Below are positions 1 through 5,444 of a stretch of 5,444 bases of DNA, piece by piece (position 1 is the stretch's first letter; each line of letters begins with the position of its first letter). The notes under the pieces are model-generated. The model worked only from the letters and a program-made list of their open reading frames with translations, ran no database searches and was not told the origin of the DNA. The position numbers and the translations under genes are program-made. The stretch comes from an uncultured Bdellovibrio sp. (GTDB lineage Bacteria; Bdellovibrionota; Bdellovibrionia; Bdellovibrionales; Bdellovibrionaceae), in assembly GCA_937871355.1 (NCBI GenBank), contig CALMPX010000098.1:1-5444 (forward strand), given 5' to 3'.

Positions 1-871
1 CCATCTTTCGACCTTCCACATCTTGCATATAAAAAATCCATTTTAATAAGTGAACTGCCACTAAATTTTCAAATCGAGCACCCTCATCTAAAATATTGTT
101 CCAATCAAAAAAATAAAGCTTTTGTTGCTTTTTGAGCGCCTTAACCGTTGGTGATCCAAATGGAGAAATTCTAAATATTGAATATAGTTTTTCAAAAATA
201 TTTAGCCAATTCGAAAGTGTTTTGTGGGTTACTTGAATATCTTCACAAATAGAATTGATAGAAAGTCCTGACCCTACCAAGTCAGGAAGTCTGTTCATTA
301 AAATTTCCATGTCTCCCAAGTTTTGAATAAGCTCTGTTGACGAGATTTCTTGCCTAACAATTCTCTCACTATAAAGCTTAGACCAGCGATTAACGTAGGA
401 TTTTGACCCATTAAAAAATGGCTCTGGAAAACCTGATAAATTATATAAATTCAGTAAATCATTTTGATTAGACATTTTAAGTTCAGAAAATGAAAGTGGC
501 ATAAGCCTCATGAAAAAGTACCTGCCCTGTAAACTGTCACCACCTTTGCGAAGAAGATCGAGTTTTGCGCTTCCAGTGACTAAAATTTTCTGCCTTTGAG
601 CAATTCCATCATACAGCCCTTTTAAATAGTTTCTCCATGAAGAATACTTGTGTATTTCATCAAAAATAATGAGATCTGCTTTTCTGTACTCTTTACTAAG
701 AATTGCAGTTCTATCGGCATCAATATCCCAATTTAAGTAGAGTGAAGATGAATTCAAGTTTTTACTTAAAGTTGTTTTTCCTACTTGTCGCGGTCCTGCT
801 AAAAAAACCATTTTTTGATCTAAATCTGCAATAATCTGTTTTTTCAAATAACGGTCTTTTAATTTCTGCAT
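1..871 (-). CDS. AAA_14/DUF4143-family ATPase, 3' end cut by the window edge
   Basis: The reading frame starts at ATG 871-869 and runs off the lower edge after 290 codons. Seen in the translation: Walker A GPRQVGKT (residues 26-33), Walker B with LIIFDEIHK (about 67-75), a sensor-type segment VTGSAKLDLL (98-107), and GRYFFMRLMPLSFSEL (116-131), a hallmark of the family. After that come SGFPEPF (146-152), a winged-helix-like stretch with VGSGLSINSI (199-208) and THKTLSNWL (215-223), and GARFENLVAVHL (264-275), where the DUF4143 part begins. Family members are usually about 380-400 residues, so roughly 90-110 residues are missing. This group is widespread, patchily distributed and biochemically poorly known; the C-terminal part is thought to be nuclease-related, so no substrate is assigned. 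The first in-frame ATG lies two codons after a TAA stop, which fixes the start. It has its own likely promoter and is more AT-rich than the upstream genes, suggesting an acquired gene. The family call is firm; the cellular role is unknown. Confidence 0.9.
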   Translation of the reverse strand, partial: MQKLKDRYLKKQIIADLDQKMVFLAGPRQVGKTTLSKNLNSSSLYLNWDIDADRTAILSKEYRKADLIIFDEIHKYSSWRNYLKGLYDGIAQRQKILVTGSAKLDLLRKGGDSLQGRYFFMRLMPLSFSELKMSNQNDLLNLYNLSGFPEPFFNGSKSYVNRWSKLYSERIVRQEISSTELIQNLGDMEILMNRLPDLVGSGLSINSICEDIQVTHKTLSNWLNIFEKLYSIFRISPFGSPTVKALKKQQKLYFFDWNNILDEGARFENLVAVHLLKWIFYMQDVEGRKM

Positions 872-872
872 A

Positions 873-876
873 CCTT
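873..876 (-). promoter_or_regulatory. Weak, unusually close ribosome binding site of the ATPase gene
   Basis: On the minus strand the bases before the ATG read CAGTAAGGT. The AAGG core is separated from the start codon by a single base, much closer than the usual 5-9. Either translation is inefficient or initiation is not SD-driven. A TTG at residue 9 would have better spacing to an AAAAGA run, but the family's usual N-terminal length before Walker A (about 25 residues) favours the ATG. Confidence 0.45.
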
Positions 877-881
877 ACTGT

Positions 882-947
882 ATGACTTTTTTGGATACCT
901 GTCTATAAAAGTTATGACTTTTTTGTATAGGTATCCAAAAAAGTCAT
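882..947. repeat. Perfect 19-bp inverted repeat with a third, partial copy in its loop
   Basis: Left arm 882-900 reads ATGACTTTTTTGGATACCT and right arm 929-947 is its exact reverse complement, with 28 nt between them. The spacer holds a further direct copy: 913-925 is identical to 881-893 (13 of 13 bases). Copies A (882-893), B (914-925) and C (936-947, inverted) have core centres 32 and 22 bp apart, close to three and two helical turns, so they face the same side of the DNA. B can also pair with C (12 bp, 10-nt loop), an alternative to the A-C pairing. The array covers the presumed promoter and 5' leader of the ATPase gene, which suggests an operator. A folded-RNA role is the alternative. 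The repeat is plain in the sequence; its function is inferred. Confidence 0.9.
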
Positions 948-952
948 TTCAA
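924..952 (-). promoter_or_regulatory. Candidate sigma70-type promoter of the ATPase gene
   Basis: The minus strand shows TTGAAA (952-947), a 17-nt spacer and TATACA (929-924), each close to the sigma70 consensus and ideally spaced. Transcription would begin near position 917 and leave a leader of about 46 nt. The inverted-repeat arm C occupies the spacer, copy B overlaps the -10 box, and copy A lies in the leader, an arrangement typical of a repressed or self-regulated promoter. Prediction by eye only; AT-rich intergenic DNA often yields such matches. Confidence 0.55.
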
Positions 953-974
953 TCTTAAACTTAAGTAAATTCAG

Positions 975-1835
975 CTATTTAGTCGCAGACCACTGACGTT
1001 TGGTTTCAGCCAAAGCTAAGGCTGTCGCCACCGATACATTATAGCTGGCATTGGCATCGATTTGAGGAATAGAAACAAGTTCATCGCAGGCACGTTCTGT
1101 GGGAATACGAATACCTTTATCTTCGGAACCCATCACCCACACGACTCGCTCAGGAATTTTTAGATCATAGATTGTTTTTGTGGCCTTGTGGGACATTCCA
1201 AATACCCAGAAGCCATCTTCTTTAAGTTTTTTAAATGGGTCGGCAAAGTTATTACTTTGAGACATCGGAACATGTTCGACTCCGCCGCAAGCCACCTTAT
1301 GAACCGTGGCGGTTAAGCCGACGGCGCGGTCATTCGGAGTAATAATACCATCAACACCCATCAACCACGATGTTCGCATGATCGCACCCAAATTATGAGG
1401 ATCTTCGACTCCATCTAAGGCTAAAACTAAACTGTGTTTTTTCCAGCCCGCCGTCGTGTAATTAAATTCTAATACATGATCAGAAAAAGCGACTGCACCT
1501 TGATGTGATGGACAGATTTTTTGTATTTCAGCATCAGATTTTTCTTCGACGGTTAAGCGAGCGTTCTTAACTAGATCCATCAACAATCTTAAGTCGGCTG
1601 AAGTTTCCCAGTTTTTTTGAATCAGTAAATGTTTAATTGATTTTGCGCGAACTTTAATAAGCTCCATGATCGCATGATTTCCCGCCACTTGTCTCCAGTG
1701 CTTGGGAAAAGAAGGTGACTTGCCGCCGCCACTGGTTTGATTTACAGGACGCGCGGGAAGACGAGATTTGTTTGTCTTAGAAATCGAATGAGAGGATTTT
1801 TGAGATCCACCTTTACCTTTGAAATTGTTCTTCAT
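975..1835 (-). CDS. rlmB: RlmB-like TrmH-family 23S rRNA (guanosine-2'-O)-methyltransferase with a basic N-terminal tail
   Basis: A 286-residue SPOUT-class enzyme expected to methylate the 2'-OH of a guanosine in 23S rRNA (G2251 in E. coli) using S-adenosylmethionine, in the cytoplasm. The three SPOUT motifs are visible: LDGVEDPHNLGAIMRT (140-155, with the conserved Asn148 and Arg154), VMGSEDKGIR (234-243, Glu238) and IPQIDANASYNVSVATALAL (256-275, Asn266). The segment AVGLTATVHKVACGGVEHVP (171-190) is typical of RlmB and of that subgroup of the TrmH family. The substrate-binding domain starts around residue 49 (VAGNHAIMELI). E. coli RlmB is 243 residues; the surplus is a Lys/Ser/Gly-rich tail (1-45) with no predicted fold, possibly an extra RNA contact. 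Start ATG 1835-1833 follows an AGG at 1843-1841 with a 5-nt gap; the stop is TAG. It lies 40 nt after pyrF and is probably in the same transcript. A related tRNA or rRNA 2'-O-methyltransferase target cannot be excluded. Confidence 0.9.
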   Translation of the reverse strand: MKNNFKGKGGSQKSSHSISKTNKSRLPARPVNQTSGGGKSPSFPKHWRQVAGNHAIMELIKVRAKSIKHLLIQKNWETSADLRLLMDLVKNARLTVEEKSDAEIQKICPSHQGAVAFSDHVLEFNYTTAGWKKHSLVLALDGVEDPHNLGAIMRTSWLMGVDGIITPNDRAVGLTATVHKVACGGVEHVPMSQSNNFADPFKKLKEDGFWVFGMSHKATKTIYDLKIPERVVWVMGSEDKGIRIPTERACDELVSIPQIDANASYNVSVATALALAETKRQWSATK

Positions 1836-1840
1836 AATGG

Positions 1841-1843
1841 CCT
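1841..1843 (-). promoter_or_regulatory. Ribosome binding site supporting the long rlmB start
   Basis: AGG at 1843-1841, five bases before ATG 1835-1833, lies in the 40-nt gap after pyrF. It supports the upstream start and hence the basic N-terminal tail as translated sequence. The next in-frame ATG is residue 57, inside the substrate-binding domain and therefore too late. Confidence 0.6.
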
Positions 1844-1875
1844 GATTTATCTCTGATTAGTTTTTAAGTCTCTAA

Positions 1876-2589
1876 TTAAATAGTTTCTAGTATTTTTTGC
1901 ACAGTTTGACGAGGGTTTTTCGAATTGAGGATGCTTCGCCCGATGACTAAGGCATTGGCGCCGGATTCAAGAGCCTGGGTCGGCGTCATAACCCTTTTTT
2001 GATCTTGTGTGTTTGAGATAAGATCTTCTTCAATACGAATACCCGGAACGACTTTAAATAAACGACTTGTTGGATCTTCAGTACGACGGATTAAACTTAA
2101 CTCATGGCCTGAACAAACAAGACCACTTAGACCGGAACGCGCCACCAGCTCAGCTAAACTTGAAACGTGCTCTTCGATCGTTTGGTTTTTAAAATTTTCA
2201 GGAAACTGATCTTGAGTCCAACTCGTTAAAATCGTCACCGCTAAAATTTTAAATGGGCGGATTTTATTTAATTTTAATTCAAGTGCGTAGAGCTGACTTA
2301 AAGTTTCAAATCCATTCAAGGCATGAACAGTCGCAAATGTGGCCCCACTATCAAAACTGGCTTGCACAGAGGCCAGGACTGTCGATGTAATATCAAAATA
2401 TTTATTGTCGATGAAAACAGGAGAATATTGAGCCGCTTTTTCAATAAAAGAGGCGCCGTATTTCAAATTTAAACGAGGACCAATTTTGATCGCTCCAACT
2501 AGACCCCCGACTTGATCCAACAACGAAAAAGCCTGTTGATCTGAATCAACATCTAACGCCAACATAATTGGATTCTTTATCGAAATCAT
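1876..2589 (-). CDS. pyrF: Orotidine 5'-phosphate decarboxylase
   Basis: Converts orotidine 5'-phosphate to UMP, the last step of de novo pyrimidine synthesis; a cytoplasmic TIM-barrel dimer in the known family. The 237-residue length fits the bacterial type (E. coli 245). Seen in order: ALDVDS (11-16), IKIGPRL (34-40, Lys35), the catalytic FIDNKYFDITSTV (59-71) with Asp61, Lys63 and Asp66 in the D-x-K-x-x-D pattern, TVHALNGF (87-94), VTILTSW (118-124), VPGIR (181-185), DQKRVMTP (196-203) and ALVIGRSIL (213-221, with the phosphate-binding Arg218). All catalytic residues are present. The usual DLKxHDIPNTV reads DNKYFDITSTV here, so the loop after the last aspartate is diverged, but not at catalytic positions. 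Start ATG overlaps the proS stop as ATGA, with a GAG at 2597-2595 as a modest ribosome binding site; translational coupling to proS is likely. Stop is TAA at 1878-1876. Confidence 0.95.
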   Translation of the reverse strand: MISIKNPIMLALDVDSDQQAFSLLDQVGGLVGAIKIGPRLNLKYGASFIEKAAQYSPVFIDNKYFDITSTVLASVQASFDSGATFATVHALNGFETLSQLYALELKLNKIRPFKILAVTILTSWTQDQFPENFKNQTIEEHVSSLAELVARSGLSGLVCSGHELSLIRRTEDPTSRLFKVVPGIRIEEDLISNTQDQKRVMTPTQALESGANALVIGRSILNSKNPRQTVQKILETI

Positions 2590-4331
2590 AAAAGCTCTTT
2601 AGTTTTCTTTTCGACTTCGGCTTTACTTAATTTGAAAACTTCTTTTGTCTTGCGATGAACCACTTCGATTTGGTCCGCTTCAAAACCTTTTTTGCCTACA
2701 ACGATGCGAACAGGGAAACCTAAAAGATCTGCATCTTTAAACTTAACCCCTGGGCGCTCATCACGATCATCAATAAAAACTTCGATTTCTTGCTCAGCTA
2801 AAGCTGTTGCTATTTGATTCACATAATCTGTCGACGCTTGATCTTTTGGATCGAGATGACAAATATGAACGTGAAATGGCGTAATGGCCTTTGGCCATAT
2901 AATTCCATCTTGATCATGACTTTGCTCGATGGCCGCCTGAACCGTGCGAGTCACTCCGATGCCATAACAACCCATTTCGTAATATTGCGATTTACCGTTT
3001 TTATCAAGAAAAACACCATTCATTTTTTCCGAGTATTTCTTCCCGAGATAAAAAACATGGCCCACTTCAATTCCACGATAAGAAATAAGTTTTCCATTTG
3101 ATTCTGGACATTTGTCACCGGCTTTCGCCATACGAACATCAGCTGTTTTCGTAATTTTAAAATCACGCTCATGATTGACATTTTTCAAATGAAAATGATC
3201 TTCGTTGGCACCGACAATGTAATTTTGCAAATGCATAATTCCGGTGTCGGCGTAAATCGGAATTTTAAGTCCCACTGGCCCGCATGATCCCGGGTTTGCT
3301 CCGGAAGCTTCTTTAACTTCAGCATCTGTTAACATGCGGGGCTCATTGGTTAGACCTAATACATTTTTTAATTTAATCGGATTTATTTCATCGCTGCCAC
3401 GTAATAAAACGGCAATCGGCTTTAAAGCCAGATCTTTAGCATTTGTTCCATCATTAGCCGAGTAAAATAATGTTTTAACTAATTTGTTTGCGGGCACCGA
3501 GGTGAAAGCTTCAAGATCAGCAATTGTCTTTTGGTTCGGAGTTTCAAATTTTTCCAAAGTAGCCTGCGACTCCGTTCCAGCTTGAGGAGCTTCGAAGTCG
3601 ATGGCGGGGCACACTTCAACGTTAGCAGCAAATTGCGTTGTATCACTGACCAGAAGAGCATCTTCTCCGGCCTCAGCTAACAGTTGAAACTCGTGAGTTT
3701 GACTTCCACCGATATTACCGGCATCCGCTTGCACGATACGATATTGCAAATTAAGACGATCGAAAATGCGTTGGTAGGCTTTATACATATCGTCGTATGA
3801 TTTCAATGCGCCGGCTTGATCCATATCAAATGAGTAAGCATCTTTCATCACGAACTCACGACCACGCATGAGTCCAAAGCGAGGACGAATCTCATCACGG
3901 TATTTCGTTTGGATTTGGTAAATATTTTTAGGAAGATCCCGGTAAGACTTTAAATCATGACGAACAAAATCCACAACGGCTTCCTCATGAGTCGCACCTA
4001 AACAAAACTCATGATCATTGCGATTTTTGAATTTCAAAAGACCTGCACCCATTTCGGTCCAACGATTCGTTTCCACCCACAACTCTTTAGGTTGCACGAC
4101 GGGCATTAAAACTTCAATCCCTCGAGCTTTATGCAATTCTTCACGTAGGATATTTTCAAATTTACGAATGGCACGAAGCCCAATGGCCCCATAAGTATAA
4201 AGACCCGGAGCTAATTTTTTCATAAAACCACTTCTCATCATTAATTTATGAGAGGGAATTTCTGCATCTGCTGGGGCTTCTTTTTGAGTGAATAAATGCG
4301 TTTGCGTCCATTTAAGTATATTTTTATTCAT
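2586..4331 (-). CDS. proS: Prolyl-tRNA synthetase, bacterial type with editing insert
   Basis: Class II synthetase that charges tRNA-Pro with proline in the cytoplasm. The 581 residues match the bacterial form (E. coli 572). Motif 1 covers about 33-66 (RSGFMKKLAPGLYTY), the TxE loop is LGATHEE (111-117; Ala where LGPTHEE is common), motif 2 is about 138-167 (YRDEIRPRFGLMRGREFVMK) and motif 3 is about 452-480 (YGIGVTR, then GIIWP). Between motifs 2 and 3, residues about 225-405 form the YbaK-like INS domain, which removes mischarged alanine. GSCGPVGL (348-355) and DHFHLKNVNHERD (378-390, His381) suggest that editing is intact. The C-terminal anticodon-binding domain spans about 482-575 (ERPGVKFKDADLLGFPVRIV). 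ATG 4331-4329 overlaps the upstream regulator's TAA by 1 nt, with GAGG at 4342-4339 (7-nt gap). The stop TGA overlaps the pyrF start by 4 nt. Confidence 0.97.
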   Translation of the reverse strand: MNKNILKWTQTHLFTQKEAPADAEIPSHKLMMRSGFMKKLAPGLYTYGAIGLRAIRKFENILREELHKARGIEVLMPVVQPKELWVETNRWTEMGAGLLKFKNRNDHEFCLGATHEEAVVDFVRHDLKSYRDLPKNIYQIQTKYRDEIRPRFGLMRGREFVMKDAYSFDMDQAGALKSYDDMYKAYQRIFDRLNLQYRIVQADAGNIGGSQTHEFQLLAEAGEDALLVSDTTQFAANVEVCPAIDFEAPQAGTESQATLEKFETPNQKTIADLEAFTSVPANKLVKTLFYSANDGTNAKDLALKPIAVLLRGSDEINPIKLKNVLGLTNEPRMLTDAEVKEASGANPGSCGPVGLKIPIYADTGIMHLQNYIVGANEDHFHLKNVNHERDFKITKTADVRMAKAGDKCPESNGKLISYRGIEVGHVFYLGKKYSEKMNGVFLDKNGKSQYYEMGCYGIGVTRTVQAAIEQSHDQDGIIWPKAITPFHVHICHLDPKDQASTDYVNQIATALAEQEIEVFIDDRDERPGVKFKDADLLGFPVRIVVGKKGFEADQIEVVHRKTKEVFKLSKAEVEKKTKELL

Positions 4332-5444
4332 TATACGGCCTCGATTCCATAGGATTTAATTTTACGATGTAGATAGCTGCGCTCTAGTCCAATAGCTTCA
4401 GCCGTTTTAGAAATATTTCCACCATTTTCCTGAATTTTCTTAATGAGATATTCTTTTTCAAATTCAGCACGGGCTTCACGGAAAGTCGACATTCCTGACA
4501 AGTCATCGGCGGAATTTAAATTTTTAGATTCTTTTTTATCGACCAAACCAGCAAAACGTAAATCATGAATATCGACGTAATCTGAAGGAGTTAAAATATA
4601 AACGCGTTCGATGTAGTTTTTTAATTCGCGGATATTACCTGGCCAAGTGTGTTTTTCTAAAAGTTTCAAACCTTGTTCTGAAATTGTTTTTCTAAACATG
4701 GCCATTTGCTTAGCAATAATGTCACTGAAGTGGAAAACAAGTGGCAAAATATCTTCTTTGCGTTCACGCAACGGCGGCACAGATACCACATGTCCTAGAA
4801 TAATTTTTTTCAATTCAGGGTGAATACGTTCACTGACTTGAAATTGTTGGCTCTCATACGCTGTTGTTAATAAAATTCGTGGATAGGCCGACAGGTTTTC
4901 TCGGCTGCCGACGCGTTCAAAACGATTCGTTTGAATAAATTGTACTAATTTATTTTGAAGTACGTCTGGCATTTCTTCGATTTGCTCGATGATCAATGTC
5001 CCTTCATCGACTAATTCTAATTTACCTTTACGAGTTTTATCAATTCCCGGAAGCGAACCTTTTTCGATTCCAAACATTTCGATCTCTATCAGTTCTTGTG
5101 GCAATGTACTGCAATTAATTTCCGTCATGGGACGACTCGCGCGTGAGCTCATATAGTGAATGTTGTGACAAACAAGCTCTCGTCCCGTGCCTGTTTCACC
5201 GGAAATCAGAATAGGAAAGCTTTCTTTAGAAAAAAGTACGATTTGTTCACGCACAGATTGAAGCGCTTTCGACTCTCCGACAAGTGCAATACTATTTCTT
5301 AATTTATTTAAAAGAGCTAGTTTTTCTAATTTTTCGTTTTTAAATTTAAGAACATTTTCTATCACTAGACTGATTTTATCCAATGACAAGGGCTTTTCAA
5401 CAAAATCCCAAGCGCCAAGTTTGACCGCCTTCACGGCCGTCTCG
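4331..5444 (-). CDS. NtrC/NtrX-like response regulator with a degenerate sigma54-activator AAA+ domain, 5' end cut by the window edge
   Basis: The frame is open to the upper edge. The GTG at 5434 is internal: ETAVKAVKLGAWDFVEKP, the end of a receiver domain with its conserved Lys-Pro, runs across it, so the phosphorylated Asp lies outside the window. Counting from the first full codon (5443), 370 residues are visible: receiver end 1-35, linker, AAA+ domain about 50-300, linker, and Fis-type HTH about 335-370 (SKTAEAIGLERSYLHRKIKS). Retained: GETGTG (82-87), VPPLRER (222-228), WPGNIREL (267-274). Altered: Walker A Lys is Arg88; GAFTGA is GSLPGI (129-134); Walker B LDE is IEQ (152-154, Glu153-Gln154); sensor I TN is TA (194-195); the arginine-finger segment FRxDLYYRL is IHPELKKII (207-215). 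ATP hydrolysis and sigma54 contact are therefore unlikely. It probably binds DNA and controls transcription without sigma54. The ERSYLHRK helix resembles NtrX. The regulated genes and sensor kinase are unknown. Confidence 0.88.
   Translation of the reverse strand, partial: ETAVKAVKLGAWDFVEKPLSLDKISLVIENVLKFKNEKLEKLALLNKLRNSIALVGESKALQSVREQIVLFSKESFPILISGETGTGRELVCHNIHYMSSRASRPMTEINCSTLPQELIEIEMFGIEKGSLPGIDKTRKGKLELVDEGTLIIEQIEEMPDVLQNKLVQFIQTNRFERVGSRENLSAYPRILLTTAYESQQFQVSERIHPELKKIILGHVVSVPPLRERKEDILPLVFHFSDIIAKQMAMFRKTISEQGLKLLEKHTWPGNIRELKNYIERVYILTPSDYVDIHDLRFAGLVDKKESKNLNSADDLSGMSTFREARAEFEKEYLIKKIQENGGNISKTAEAIGLERSYLHRKIKSYGIEAV
4339..4342 (-). promoter_or_regulatory. proS ribosome binding site inside the end of the regulator gene
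   Basis: GAGG at 4342-4339, seven bases before the proS ATG, is embedded in the last codons of the upstream regulator (Glu-Ala-Val-stop). With the 1-nt TAATG overlap, this means ribosomes finishing the regulator reach the proS start directly, so proS synthesis is probably coupled to translation of the regulator. Confidence 0.7.

Noticed and set aside
1..871. IstB/DnaC-type transposition ATPase
   Set aside because: GRYFFMRLMPLSFSEL and the DUF4143-type C-terminal region identify the AAA_14/DUF4143 family, and no IstA-type partner is visible.
882..947. Intrinsic terminator for the rlmB cluster
   Set aside because: The stem is long but AT-rich, has a 28-nt loop and is not followed by a U-tract on either strand.
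882..947. Insertion-sequence end, MITE or CRISPR unit
   Set aside because: There is no transposase, no target-site duplication and no regular spacer series; overlap with a promoter fits an operator better.
953..967. Short hairpin CTTAA-AC-TTAAG after rlmB as a terminator
   Set aside because: Only five A/T-dominated base pairs with a 2-nt loop; too weak and without a following U-run.
2009..2209. 66-residue plus-strand open frame
   Set aside because: It lies antisense inside pyrF, whose catalytic motifs are intact; the product has no recognisable domain or ribosome binding site.
2814..3101. 95-residue plus-strand open frame
   Set aside because: It lies antisense within the conserved C-terminal half of proS; the translation resembles no known protein.
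3479..3661. 60-residue minus-strand open frame
   Set aside because: It is an alternative frame inside the INS domain of proS, where the main frame is continuous and conserved.
5432..5434. GTG as the true start of the regulator
   Set aside because: The codons before it (Glu-Thr-Ala) continue the receiver-domain helix, and no stop is seen before the edge, so the gene begins outside the window.

Overview
The window carries five genes, all on the minus strand and read from high to low coordinates. Both ends are cut: the first gene of the series (upper edge) lacks its 5' part and the last gene (lower edge) lacks its 3' part. Gene content and style (an NtrC/NtrX-like regulator, a bacterial-type ProRS with an editing insert, moderately AT-rich DNA) suggest a Gram-negative bacterium, possibly Bdellovibrionota or another former 'deltaproteobacterial' group. 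That placement is an impression from family resemblance and has not been tested.

Positions 5444-975 form one compact gene cluster: an NtrC-family response regulator (C-terminal part of the receiver, AAA+ domain, Fis-type HTH), then proS (prolyl-tRNA synthetase), pyrF (orotidine 5'-phosphate decarboxylase) and rlmB (23S rRNA 2'-O-ribose methyltransferase). The regulator and proS overlap by 1 nt, proS and pyrF overlap by 4 nt (ATGA), and pyrF and rlmB are 40 nt apart. Co-transcription and translational coupling are therefore likely. The three downstream genes are housekeeping functions in translation and pyrimidine synthesis.

The regulator is the most unusual gene. It keeps the fold-defining and DNA-binding parts of a sigma54 enhancer-binding protein. 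However, the Walker A lysine is Arg, the Walker B Asp-Glu is Glu-Gln, GAFTGA has become GSLPGI, the sensor I Asn is Ala, and both arginine-finger positions are lost. It looks like a sigma54-independent DNA-binding regulator derived from an enhancer-binding protein.

Positions 974-872 are a 103-nt intergenic region with a plausible sigma70-type promoter (TTGAAA, 17 nt, TATACA). Three copies of an ATGACTTTTTTG-type element lie over and just downstream of it, and two of them form a perfect 19-bp inverted repeat. Positions 871-1 encode the first 290 residues of an AAA_14/DUF4143 ATPase. This gene is more AT-rich than the cluster and is probably an independently transcribed, laterally acquired accessory gene.

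I see no tRNA, rRNA, CRISPR array, insertion sequence or convincing intrinsic terminator.
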